DNA of 6,347 bases. Source: Hyphomicrobiales bacterium (lineage in GTDB: Bacteria > Pseudomonadota > Alphaproteobacteria > Rhizobiales > Aestuariivirgaceae). Every line of letters begins with the position of its first letter. Within the stretch, counting starts at the first letter, position 1. The notes beneath the pieces were generated by a model, which was given only the letters and a program-made list of their open reading frames with translations, had not been told where the DNA came from and searched no databases. Shown here piece after piece: positions 1 to 6,220 of the stretch. The stretch spans positions 1-6,347 of the forward strand of contig JALVRJ010000088.1 of NCBI GenBank assembly GCA_027031305.1. Direction: 5' to 3'. A program made the position numbers and the translations under genes.

Positions 1-75
1 GTGGCGGGGTGTGCGGGTGGGGGGGGGGGGGCGGATGTCGCGAGGGAGGTGGCGGAACAGAGGCGGGGGCGGGGG
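1..75. other. Abnormally G-rich window edge with 13-G run
   Basis: The plus strand here is overwhelmingly G, with an uninterrupted run of 13 G at 19-31. It lies inside argJ, yet the encoded residues (a run of Pro with Ser/Arg/His) do not resemble the conserved family sequence expected at that point. An R54 where the family normally has Gly (AARV rather than AAGV) just inside the edge may be an early sign of the same problem. The likely explanation is base-calling or assembly error at a contig end. This is inference. Confidence 0.55.
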
Positions 76-259
76 CCGTGGCCGAGCGGGTGAGGACGCG
101 CGCGGCCGGCGTGCCTTCCGGAAGGGAGACGAACAGCAGGTCGGGGCGGCCCGTGTATTTCATGCCGCTTTCGGTCACCGCCAGGCGCACGCCGGTGATG
201 GCGGGCAGTCGGGGGAACGCTGCCGGAGCAAACGGAGATGGGGAAAGGTCAAGGGACAT
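1..259 (-). CDS. argJ: ArgJ, glutamate N-acetyltransferase / amino-acid acetyltransferase, N-terminal fragment
   Basis: ArgJ moves the acetyl group from N-acetylornithine to glutamate (and in bifunctional forms also makes N-acetylglutamate from acetyl-CoA) in the cytoplasmic arginine pathway. Only the first 86 codons are here; the gene runs off the left edge. The N-terminus starts MSLDLSPSPFAPAAFPRLPA and continues through ITGVRLA, GMKYTGRPDLL and VLTRSAT, matching the family pattern (SPLAP..FP.LP.I.GVR.A....G.KY.GR.DL......VAG.FTRS). The start at 259 fits that family N-terminus, although no strong ribosome binding site precedes it. After about residue 61 (below base ~75) the reading becomes proline-rich and does not match the expected APV.WCR block, although no stop appears. 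I suspect poor sequence at the edge rather than a real variant. It lies 171 bp downstream of the isomerase gene on the same strand, so the two may be cotranscribed. Confidence 0.85.
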   Translation of the reverse strand, partial: MSLDLSPSPFAPAAFPRLPAITGVRLAVTESGMKYTGRPDLLFVSLPEGTPAARVLTRSATAPAPASVPPPPSRHPPPPPHPHTPP

Positions 260-430
260 GGCGACTGTTCCCGCATGGCACCACAAGTCCTGCCGGCGGC
301 CGCGTGAAGTGGGGTGATCACTCGTCATCCCGGCGAAAGCCGGGATCTCGTCCCGCTGGCTCATGCATTCCCGGCACAAGATGCCGGCTTGCGCCGGCAG
401 ATGAAGCATTCTCCGGGGCAAAAGGGAGAA
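260..430. other. Intergenic region between isomerase gene and argJ
   Basis: A 171-bp gap between two minus-strand genes. It holds three hairpins in series (408-431, 382-399 and 327-346 in transcription order). I see no clear promoter for argJ. The hairpins may trim or stabilise the 3' end of the isomerase mRNA, or separate expression of the two genes. Confidence 0.6.
324..406. repeat. REP-like palindromic element with two hairpins
   Basis: The left half (cgtcatcccggcgaaagccg, then ggatc) contains a perfect 8-bp stem, 327-334 with 339-346, closed by a GAAA tetraloop. The right half contains a perfect 7-bp stem, 382-388 with 393-399, around TTGC, flanked by aagat and agatga so that it looks like an inverted relative of the left half. 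The string gtcat-cccggcgaaagccggg-atc is of a kind dispersed in many copies between genes of GC-rich proteobacteria; I recognise the type and have not matched it to a named family. Copy number cannot be judged from this window, where only one element is seen. Confidence 0.65.
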
Positions 431-431
431 T
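408..431 (-). terminator. Hairpin directly after the isomerase stop codon
   Basis: A perfect 7-bp stem (attctcc 408-414 with ggagaat 425-431) closes a 10-base loop. On the minus strand it begins at the last base of the isomerase TGA stop codon. No T tract follows, so it is not a textbook intrinsic terminator. It could be a weak terminator or a barrier protecting the mRNA 3' end, possibly working with the REP-like element just beyond. Confidence 0.35.
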
Positions 432-1378
432 CACTTCGCTTTCGTCTTCGCCTTCTTCGCCGCCTCGGCCTTCTTCTGCATTTCCAGAAGCTTCTTGCGG
501 TTCTCTTCCTGGAGCTTCTTCAGTTCCGGGTCGAGCAGTTCGATCTTGCCGGCCTTGCCCAGCTGGGCGACTTCCTTCTGGACTTCCTGGCGCAGCAGCA
601 GGGCCTCGATGCCGGGCGCGACTTCCTCCAGCGGGCGCGGGCCGATCTTCTTGCGGTCCTCGAGCTTGATGATGTGCCAGCCGTATTCGGTCTTCACCGG
701 CTTGGAAACCTCGCCGACCTTCAGCGCGAAGACGGCTTTCGAGAACTCCGGCACCATTTCGTCCGCCGTGAAATAGCCAAGGTCGCCACCGAATTCCTTC
801 GAGCCGTCCTTGGAATACTTGCGCGCGAGATCCTCGAACTTGGCGCCCTGCTTCAGCTCCTTGAGCACCTTTTCGGCCTCTTCCTTCGTCGAGACGAGGA
901 TATGCCGCGCGCGCACGCGCTCCACGGGCTTTATCTTTCTCGTTTCACGCTCGTAGATCTCCTTTACCATCTCGCGGGTGACGCGAGGCTTGATCTTCTT
1001 GGCGAAATAGGCGTCGCGCAGGGCCTTGTATTGGTAAAAGCGCAGGCGGCGCTTGTATTCCTCGGAATTGGCCATGCCTTCCTTCAGCGCCTTCTGGGCC
1101 AGCAGGTGGCGCTCGATGAGATATTGCACCACCAGCGGATAGCGCATCTTGGGCGGCACGTCCTTCAGCTGGGCGGCGACGTCTTCCGCCGCCAGCTCCA
1201 CCTCGCGGGCGGTGATCTCGTAGCCGTTGACGCGGGCGATGACGGTGCTGGGTTTGGCCTCGGCGGCGGCCTTGACGCCGGAGGCGCCTTTCTGCTGCGC
1301 CATGGCCACAGGCGCCGCCAACGCCAACACACAGGCGGCAAGGACAATCTTGCTGGTTTTCAACATGGCTTTCATCAT
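431..1378 (-). CDS. Exported parvulin-type (PpiC/SurA/PrsA-like) peptidylprolyl cis-trans isomerase
   Basis: Parvulins isomerise Xaa-Pro bonds and chaperone exported proteins; this one should act in the periplasm. With the start at 1378 it has 315 residues. Residues 1-27 form a Sec signal peptide (basic start, hydrophobic IVLAACVLALAAPVA, likely cleavage after AMA27). Residues ~46-150 resemble a SurA/PrsA-type N-terminal chaperone arm. Residues ~154-244 are the rotamase domain, with RARHILV (H159), FEDLARKYSKDGS, GGDLGYF, MVPEF, and YGWHIIKL containing the family histidine H235. The last 29 residues are a very lysine-rich probable helix. Starts at 1378, 1375 and 1366 are all possible and none has a good ribosome binding site. 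The reading frame stays open to 1738, but that part has no signal-peptide or family character. The gene is divergent from secA and followed by argJ. Confidence 0.92.
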   Translation of the reverse strand: MMKAMLKTSKIVLAACVLALAAPVAMAQQKGASGVKAAAEAKPSTVIARVNGYEITAREVELAAEDVAAQLKDVPPKMRYPLVVQYLIERHLLAQKALKEGMANSEEYKRRLRFYQYKALRDAYFAKKIKPRVTREMVKEIYERETRKIKPVERVRARHILVSTKEEAEKVLKELKQGAKFEDLARKYSKDGSKEFGGDLGYFTADEMVPEFSKAVFALKVGEVSKPVKTEYGWHIIKLEDRKKIGPRPLEEVAPGIEALLLRQEVQKEVAQLGKAGKIELLDPELKKLQEENRKKLLEMQKKAEAAKKAKTKAK

Positions 1379-1388
1379 TCGTATTGCG

Positions 1389-1407
1389 GGCCCGTGAAGA
1401 GCGGGCC
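1389..1407 (-). other. Hairpin in the isomerase mRNA leader
   Basis: A perfect 6-bp GC stem (ggcccg 1389-1394 with cgggcc 1402-1407, 7-base loop) ends 10 bases before the isomerase start codon at 1378. A second 5-bp stem (1421-1425 with 1431-1435) lies just upstream in the same leader. Both may be chance structures in GC-rich DNA, although the first sits where it could affect ribosome access to a start that lacks a clear Shine-Dalgarno sequence. Confidence 0.3.
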
Positions 1408-1750
1408 GTTTGCGTGCCAGGCCGGTCGCGCCGGCTCCTTCCCCAACCGGCTCGGCAGGGAAGCCCCGCGCCGGCCCGTGTTGCGTGCCCGCCGAATGGG
1501 GCGACATTATGCAGGTGGCGGCGGGGCCCATGCCTCGCCCTTGGCCGGAAGCGGGCAACCGCTGCGGCGTGCATGGATTACACGCATCCGCGACCGCTGA
1601 CAACCATCGTTGCGCATTTGTCGCAAGCCGCGCTCTCCGGGTGTCGCCCCGGACAATGGTCATTTGCCGCCGCCGCCGGTTTCCTGTAAGGAACGCAGTT
1701 GAAATCGAGGAACTTGCGCCGCATGTGCGAATCGTCATCGCACGGACACA

Positions 1751-1768
1751 TTCCGGCGCAAACCGGAA
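1751..1768 (+). other. Small hairpin upstream of secA
   Basis: A perfect 6-bp inverted repeat, ttccgg (1751-1756) with ccggaa (1763-1768), encloses CGCAAA. It lies 66 bases before the secA start and six bases before the small leader ORF. It could be an mRNA stem or a protein-binding palindrome; nothing in the sequence decides between these. Confidence 0.3.
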
Positions 1769-1774
1769 CGCGGC

Positions 1775-1828
1775 ATGGTGAAGGCGGGTTCCTTCGCGAT
1801 GCTCGGAATCACACGCAGACGGGTATAG
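1775..1828 (+). CDS. Possible 17-codon leader ORF ahead of secA
   Basis: ATG at 1775 opens a 17-codon frame (MVKAGSFAMLGITRRRV) that stops at TAG 1826-1828, six bases before the secA ATG and in the same frame. The stop rules out a longer SecA N-terminus. If translated, termination here could couple translation to secA, whose own Shine-Dalgarno (gag just before aaag-ATG) is weak. It has no signal peptide and no SecM-type arrest motif, so it is not a SecM homologue. It may equally be a chance ORF, as its own ribosome binding site is poor. Confidence 0.2.
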   Translation: MVKAGSFAMLGITRRRV

Positions 1829-1834
1829 AGAAAG

Positions 1835-4600
1835 ATGCTTGGTCTAGGCGCCATCGCCTCGAAGATCTTCGGCAGTGCGAACGAACGCAAGCTGCGCCCC
1901 TACCGCAAGCGGGTGGACGCCATCAACGCGCTGGAACCGGCGTTCGAAAAACTCTCGGACGAGGAACTGCGGGCGAAGACGGATGAATTCAAGGAGCGCC
2001 TGAAAGAGGGCGAAACGCTGGACAAGCTGTTGCCGGAGGCCTTCGCCACTGTGCGAGAGGCGGCCAAGCGGACGCTGGGGCAACGCCATTATGACGTGCA
2101 GCTCATCGGCGGCATGGTGCTGCATGAGGGCAAGATCGCCGAGATGAAGACCGGCGAGGGCAAGACGCTGGTGGCGACGCTTCCCGTCTATCTGAACGCG
2201 CTCACGGGCCGCGGCGTGCACGTGGTGACGGTGAACGACTACCTGGCGAAGCGCGACGCGGAATGGATGGCGCCGATATACAATTTCCTGGGACTCACCG
2301 TCGGCACCATCGTGCACGGCATGGACGACGATGAACGGCGCGAGGCCTACGCCGCGGACGTGACCTACGCCACCAACAACGAGCTGGGCTTCGACTATCT
2401 GCGAGACAACATGAAATACCACCTCGAGGAGATGGTGCAGCGCGACCACTACTACGCCATTGTCGACGAGGTGGACTCCATCCTCATCGACGAGGCGCGC
2501 ACGCCGCTGATCATCTCCGGGCCGGTGGAAGACCGCACGGAGCTTTACGTGGCGGTGGACAAGCTGATCCCGCGGCTTGCGGATGACGACTACGAGGTGG
2601 ACGAGAAAATGCGCTCGGTGACCCTGACGGAAAAGGGCAACGAGCACATGGTGGAGCTGTTGCGCGAGGCGGGTCTGTTGCGGGAAGGCGACCTCTACGA
2701 CCCGGAGAACGTGACCATCGTGCACCACGTGAACCAGGCACTGAAGGCGCACAAGCTGTTCCACCGCGACAAGGACTACATCGTCAAGGATGGCGAGGTG
2801 GTGATCATCGACGAGTTCACCGGCCGCATGATGCCCGGCCGACGCTACTCGGAAGGCCTGCACCAGGCGCTGGAGGCCAAGGAGGGCGTGAGCATCCAGC
2901 CGGAGAACCAGACGCTGGCCTCCATCACCTTCCAGAACTACTTCCGCCTGTATGAAAAGCTGGCGGGCATGACCGGCACGGCGCTGACGGAGGCGGAGGA
3001 GTTCATGGACATCTACGGCCTGGACGTGGTGGAAATCCCCACCAACAAGCCGGTCAAACGCGTGGACGAGAACGACGAGGTCTACCGCACCGAGCAGGAA
3101 AAGCTGCACGCCGTCATCGAGCAGATCGAGGACTGCCAGAAGCGCGGTCAGCCGGTGCTGGTGGGCACCACCTCCATTGAAAAATCCGAGCGCCTCTCGG
3201 ACATGCTGAAAGCACGTGGCATTCCGCACCAGGTGCTCAACGCCCGCTATCATGAGCAGGAGGCGAAGATCATCGCGCAAGCCGGCCGCCCCGGCGCGGT
3301 GACCATCGCCACCAACATGGCTGGCCGCGGCACCGACATCCAGCTGGGCGGCAACGCCGAGATGCGCATCCGCGAGGAGCTGGCCGACGTCAGCGACGAG
3401 GCCGAGCGCGCCCGCCGCGAAGAGGAAATCCGCCGCGAAGTGGAGGAGGCGAAGCAGCAGGTCATCGAGGCCGGCGGGCTTTACATTATCGGCACGGAAC
3501 GGCACGAATCGCGGCGCATCGACAACCAGCTGCGCGGCCGCTCGGGACGCCAGGGCGACCCGGGGCGGTCGAAATTCTACCTGTCGCTGGAAGACGACCT
3601 CATGCGCATCTTCGGATCGGAACGCATGGACGCCATGCTGCAGAAGCTGGGGCTACAGGAAGGCGAGGCCATCACCCATCCGTGGATCAACAAGGCGCTG
3701 GAAAAGGCCCAGCAGAAGGTGGAGGCGCACAACTTCGACGCGCGCAAGAACCTTCTGAAGTTCGACGACGTGATGAACGACCAGCGCAAGGTCATCTTCG
3801 AACAGCGCAAGAGCATCATGCGCGGCGAGGAAGTGGCCGAGACGGTGGAGGACATGCGCCGCGAGGTCATCGAGCGGCTGGTGAGCACCCACATCCCGCC
3901 CGGCGAATACGCCGACAAATGGGACGCGGAGGGCCTGCAAAAGCGGGTGGAGGAGGTGCTGGGCCTCGAGCTGCCCATCGTGGAGTGGGCCAACGAGGAA
4001 GGCATAGCGGACGAGGAAATTCGCGAGCGCATCGAGAAGGCGGCGGAGGAGCACTACGCAGCCAAGCGCGAGAAATACGGCGACGAGATCATGGAACTCG
4101 TCGAGAAGGAGATCCTCTTGCGCGCCATCGACGAGCTGTGGCGCGAACATCTGGTGAAGCTGGAACATTTGCGCCAGGCGGTGGCCTTCCGCGGCTATGG
4201 CCAGCGCGATCCGTTGCAGGAATACAAGACGGAAGCCTTCGTGCTGTTCGAGAACATGATCGAGGAGCTGCAGGAGGCGGTGACCAGCCAGCTCATGCGG
4301 GTGGAGCTGATGACGGAAGAGGAGATGCAGCAGTTGCAACAGGGGCTGCCCTCGGCCGACGAGCTGCCCGAGATGCAGGCGCATCACTTCGACCCCTTCA
4401 CCGGCGAGGACGAGCTGGACGAGGAGGTCATCGAGGCCAGTTTCGGCGAGAGCACGGCGCCGCTGGCCTCGGCCGTGCGCGTACCGCCGGAAATGCGTGA
4501 TCCGGACGACCCCTCCACCTGGGGCAAGGTGGGCCGCAACGAACCCTGTCCGTGTGGTTCGGGCAAGAAATACAAGCGTTGCCACGGCAAGCTGGCGTGA
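1835..4600 (+). CDS. secA: SecA, preprotein translocase motor ATPase
   Basis: SecA is the ATPase that pushes unfolded preproteins through SecYEG at the inner membrane. The gene is complete at 921 residues, close to the ~900 usual for proteobacteria. NBD1 carries Walker A MKTGEGKT (104-111) and the [16 protein letters not shown] block (211-226) with the catalytic Asp-Glu pair. The preprotein cross-linking domain follows at roughly 230-370. NBD2 carries [10 protein letters not shown] (493-502) and [25 protein letters not shown] (551-575), with a charged Glu/Arg insertion at ~515-545. The helical scaffold and wing region includes FDDVMNDQR (643-651) and [18 protein letters not shown] (776-793). 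The tail is an acidic linker ending in the zinc-binding SecB/lipid-binding motif C905-x-C907 ... C916-H917. The N-terminus [18 protein letters not shown] is typical, and the in-frame TAG at 1826 fixes the start at 1835. It is convergent with lptB. Confidence 0.99.
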   Translation: MLGLGAIASKIFGSANERKLRPYRKRVDAINALEPAFEKLSDEELRAKTDEFKERLKEGETLDKLLPEAFATVREAAKRTLGQRHYDVQLIGGMVLHEGKIAEMKTGEGKTLVATLPVYLNALTGRGVHVVTVNDYLAKRDAEWMAPIYNFLGLTVGTIVHGMDDDERREAYAADVTYATNNELGFDYLRDNMKYHLEEMVQRDHYYAIVDEVDSILIDEARTPLIISGPVEDRTELYVAVDKLIPRLADDDYEVDEKMRSVTLTEKGNEHMVELLREAGLLREGDLYDPENVTIVHHVNQALKAHKLFHRDKDYIVKDGEVVIIDEFTGRMMPGRRYSEGLHQALEAKEGVSIQPENQTLASITFQNYFRLYEKLAGMTGTALTEAEEFMDIYGLDVVEIPTNKPVKRVDENDEVYRTEQEKLHAVIEQIEDCQKRGQPVLVGTTSIEKSERLSDMLKARGIPHQVLNARYHEQEAKIIAQAGRPGAVTIATNMAGRGTDIQLGGNAEMRIREELADVSDEAERARREEEIRREVEEAKQQVIEAGGLYIIGTERHESRRIDNQLRGRSGRQGDPGRSKFYLSLEDDLMRIFGSERMDAMLQKLGLQEGEAITHPWINKALEKAQQKVEAHNFDARKNLLKFDDVMNDQRKVIFEQRKSIMRGEEVAETVEDMRREVIERLVSTHIPPGEYADKWDAEGLQKRVEEVLGLELPIVEWANEEGIADEEIRERIEKAAEEHYAAKREKYGDEIMELVEKEILLRAIDELWREHLVKLEHLRQAVAFRGYGQRDPLQEYKTEAFVLFENMIEELQEAVTSQLMRVELMTEEEMQQLQQGLPSADELPEMQAHHFDPFTGEDELDEEVIEASFGESTAPLASAVRVPPEMRDPDDPSTWGKVGRNEPCPCGSGKKYKRCHGKLA

Positions 4601-4616
4601 TGCTTGGGCGCTGAAA

Positions 4617-4640
4617 GTGCGGATGGCTCCCGGTCCGCAC
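4617..4640. terminator. Shared hairpin between convergent secA and lptB
   Basis: A perfect 7-bp stem (gtgcgga 4617-4623 with tccgcac 4634-4640) with a 10-base loop sits in the 46-bp gap between the secA stop (4600) and lptB stop (4647). On the minus strand it is followed by TTTCAG, a short T run. On the plus strand no T run follows. It is probably the end of the lpt transcript and perhaps a bidirectional terminator. Confidence 0.55.
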
Positions 4641-4646
4641 CAGGGC

Positions 4647-5423
4647 CTACAGCGTGAAGTCCTCGCCCAGGTAGTGGCGGCGCACGTCCGGGTGGGCGAC
4701 GATCTCTTCCGGCGTACCCTCGGTCATCACCTGGCCATCGTGGATGATGTAGGCGCGGTCGATGAGGCCAAGGGTTTCGCGGACGTTGTGATCCGTAATA
4801 AGCACCCCGATTCCCCGAGCGGTAAGCCTTCGCACCAGCTGGCGGATATCATTGATCGCAATCGGGTCAATCCCGGCGAAGGGCTCGTCGAGGAGCATGT
4901 ATCGGGGATTTGCGGCCAGGGCGCGGGCGATTTCCACCCGCCGACGCTCTCCGCCAGATAACGCCACAGCCGGCGAATGTCGAAGGTGTTCGATCTGGAA
5001 CTCATGCAACAACTCACTCAACACACGTTCACGCTCGGGCCGGGGCACCTTGCGCACCTCCAGAATGGCCCTGATGTTGTCGGCCACCGAAAGCCCGCGG
5101 AACACCGAGGGCTCCTGAGGCAGGTAGCCGATGCCCATGCGCGCCCGCTTGTAGATGGGCAGCATGGTCACGTCCTCGCCGTCGAGCAGGATCTGGCCAT
5201 CATCGGCGGCCACCAGGCCGGTGATCATATAGAACACCGTGGTCTTGCCGGCGCCATTGGGGCCCAACAGCCCCACGGCCTCGCCCTGCTGCACGGAGAT
5301 GGAAACGCCCCGCACCACCGGCCGGCGCCCGTAAACCTTGCGCAGGTCACGCGCGTTGATGCCGGAAGCGGCCGCATCGCGAGGGGGCGCCTCGGGCTGG
5401 CCGTCAAGGGGCTGCATCTCCAT
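4647..5423 (-). CDS. lptB: LptB, LPS export ABC transporter ATPase
   Basis: LptB is the cytoplasmic ATPase dimer of the LptB2FG complex that extracts lipopolysaccharide from the inner membrane and drives it along the Lpt bridge. The 258-residue protein has every ABC ATPase motif: Walker [10 protein letters not shown] (54-62), Q-loop Q103 (YLPQEPSVF), signature [15 protein letters not shown] (155-169), Walker B YMLLDEP (175-181), D-loop AGID (183-186) and switch His H212 ([10 protein letters not shown]). The end YLGEDFTL matches the LptB subfamily and separates it from the related branched-chain amino acid transporter ATPases. The start at 5423 is chosen because GGAG lies six bases upstream; the frame could extend to 5492 without support. 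It carries about 20 residues ahead of the ABC domain, rich in Pro and Ala, which E. coli LptB lacks. lptA lies 77 bp upstream on the same strand. Confidence 0.97.
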   Translation of the reverse strand: MEMQPLDGQPEAPPRDAAASGINARDLRKVYGRRPVVRGVSISVQQGEAVGLLGPNGAGKTTVFYMITGLVAADDGQILLDGEDVTMLPIYKRARMGIGYLPQEPSVFRGLSVADNIRAILEVRKVPRPERERVLSELLHEFQIEHLRHSPAVALSGGERRRVEIARALAANPRYMLLDEPFAGIDPIAINDIRQLVRRLTARGIGVLITDHNVRETLGLIDRAYIIHDGQVMTEGTPEEIVAHPDVRRHYLGEDFTL

Positions 5424-5429
5424 CCGATA

Positions 5430-5433
5430 CTCC
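5430..5433 (-). promoter_or_regulatory. Ribosome binding site of lptB
   Basis: Reading the minus strand, GACGGAG is followed by the six bases TATCGG and then ATG. This spacing selects the start at 5423 over the upstream ATG at 5492 and over the second ATG at 5417. Confidence 0.7.
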
Positions 5434-5500
5434 GTCGTGATAGACCGAATTTGCTTAAAATTGCATGAAGTCGCGGCGCTCCCGACCGCCACTGGAGGCC

Positions 5501-6055
5501 TCAGCGGAAAATGCCGTGCACGCGCTGTTTCCTTTTGGTGGAAAGCACCCGCGTGACATTTGTCTTCAGGTTGGCCACCAGCTTTTCACCACGGATGGTG
5601 GCGTCCGGCTTCTTCACGACCACATTTCCTTCAACCGTCACGATGTCCTTTTTCACATCCATGATGGCCTTGTCGCCGGTAATGGTCATATCGGGCTTGA
5701 CGATGCGCACATGGCCCGTCGCCAGCCACTGGCGCATCCGGGTGGTTTCCCTACCCTTTCGATCCTTTTCCTTCTCCGTGCGCACCTCCAGCCTGTCCGC
5801 AAACAAGGTGGTGTCCTCTTGCACCACCTTCACATTGCCCGTGAAATAAATCAGATTTTTTTCATCAAGAATTTCCATGCTGTCCGCCGTCACATCAGTG
5901 GGAGCGTTCTGTTGTTTTCCATCGTCCTTCTTCGTGGCACTTTCCTGCGCCACCGCCTCGGACAGCAAGCCGCCTTCCCCGGCCCCCGGAAGGATGATGC
6001 CATTCAACGTCAGGGCAAGGACGCCTGTCACAACGAGATACATGAAACGGGACAT
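5501..6055 (-). CDS. lptA: LptA, periplasmic LPS transport protein (OstA-like)
   Basis: LptA monomers stack into the periplasmic beta-jellyroll bridge that carries lipopolysaccharide from LptC to LptD. The protein has 184 residues, near the usual size. A hydrophobic N-terminus ([18 protein letters not shown]) and a likely cleavage site after AVA36 give a rather long signal peptide. The OstA core has the repeating beta pattern: [20 protein letters not shown] with GNVKVVQ (54-79), LFADRLEV (84-91), [17 protein letters not shown] (114-130), [20 protein letters not shown] (139-158), and the closing RVHGIF (178-183). A charged loop at ~93-107 (many Lys, Glu, Arg) separates the two halves. lptB follows after 77 bp, so an operon is likely. 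No lptC is seen immediately upstream. Confidence 0.93.
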   Translation of the reverse strand: MSRFMYLVVTGVLALTLNGIILPGAGEGGLLSEAVAQESATKKDDGKQQNAPTDVTADSMEILDEKNLIYFTGNVKVVQEDTTLFADRLEVRTEKEKDRKGRETTRMRQWLATGHVRIVKPDMTITGDKAIMDVKKDIVTVEGNVVVKKPDATIRGEKLVANLKTNVTRVLSTKRKQRVHGIFR

Positions 6056-6065
6056 CGCGATACGA

Positions 6066-6074
6066 CTCCTTCCT
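6066..6074 (-). promoter_or_regulatory. Ribosome binding site of lptA
   Basis: The minus strand reads AGGAAGGAG, a strong Shine-Dalgarno sequence, ten bases before the ATG at 6055. The spacing is longer than ideal, but the next in-frame ATG (6043) has no such site and would lose the start of the signal peptide. Confidence 0.6.
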
Positions 6075-6190
6075 GTTGTCCTTTATCGTGCCGGCGCCAG
6101 AACAAAATGATCCGCGTATTGTTCGAATTCTTTCTCCACGGATACACTTTTCGCCTTTATGCCGCTTTTTTGCCGGTGGGGAAAGAGGTG

Positions 6191-6220
6191 GCGCCCGCCC
6201 GTTGGGTACGGGGTGGGCGC
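6191..6220. terminator. GC-rich hairpin upstream of lptA, possible terminator
   Basis: gcgcccgccc (6191-6200) pairs with gggtgggcgc (6211-6220) around a 10-base loop. On plus-strand RNA all ten positions pair with one G-U; on minus-strand RNA that position is an A-C mismatch. On the minus strand it is followed by CACCTCTTTCCCC, a weak pyrimidine tract. It could end a transcript entering from the right edge, but the evidence is slight. Confidence 0.3.

Larger units (their letters stand above)
1379..1834. promoter_or_regulatory. Divergent control region between isomerase gene and secA
   Basis: This 456-bp gap must hold promoters for both divergent genes. I could not find a convincing -35/-10 pair for either; TTGAAA at 1699-1704 lacks a good -10 partner, and tatag at 1824-1828 lies too close to the secA start unless the message is leaderless. 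Overlapping open frames on both strands are explained by high GC content and show no family motifs. What can be seen are short hairpins (1389-1407, 1421-1435, 1751-1768) and a small ORF abutting secA (1775-1828). Confidence 0.5.

Noticed and set aside
19..31. Run of 13 G as a possible G-quadruplex or phase-variable tract in argJ.
   Set aside because: It lies in an edge where the surrounding coding sequence is already unreliable, so a sequencing artefact is the simpler explanation.
1331..1378. Possible lipobox L-A-A-C in the isomerase signal peptide.
   Set aside because: The cysteine comes too early, after only about five hydrophobic residues, and a longer hydrophobic stretch with an AMA-Q signal peptidase I site follows.
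314..1600. Plus-strand ORF of 428 codons opposite the isomerase gene.
   Set aside because: It is antisense to a well-recognised gene; its Leu-rich content mirrors the Lys/Glu codons of the real gene.
1379..1738. Upstream extension of the isomerase frame by 120 codons.
   Set aside because: The extension lacks family character and would bury a clear signal peptide; an export substrate needs it at the N-terminus.
1410..1781. Plus-strand ORF of 123 codons ahead of secA containing K-P-R-A-G-P, reminiscent of the SecM arrest ending R-A-G-P.
   Set aside because: RAGP falls at residues 20-23, too early to span the ribosome tunnel. There is no signal sequence and none of the other SecM arrest residues, and the Arg/Pro-rich composition is what chance GC-rich frames give.
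1801..1834. tatag at 1824-1828 as a -10 box for secA.
   Set aside because: No matching -35 at suitable distance, and it would place transcription start at or next to the start codon.
1844..3505. Minus-strand ORF of 553 codons inside secA.
   Set aside because: It is a shadow of secA: long His/Val/Leu-rich antisense frames arise from GC-biased codon use, and no motif is present.
3653..4585. Minus-strand ORF of 310 codons opposite the 3' part of secA.
   Set aside because: Same explanation; secA is intact and convincing on the other strand.
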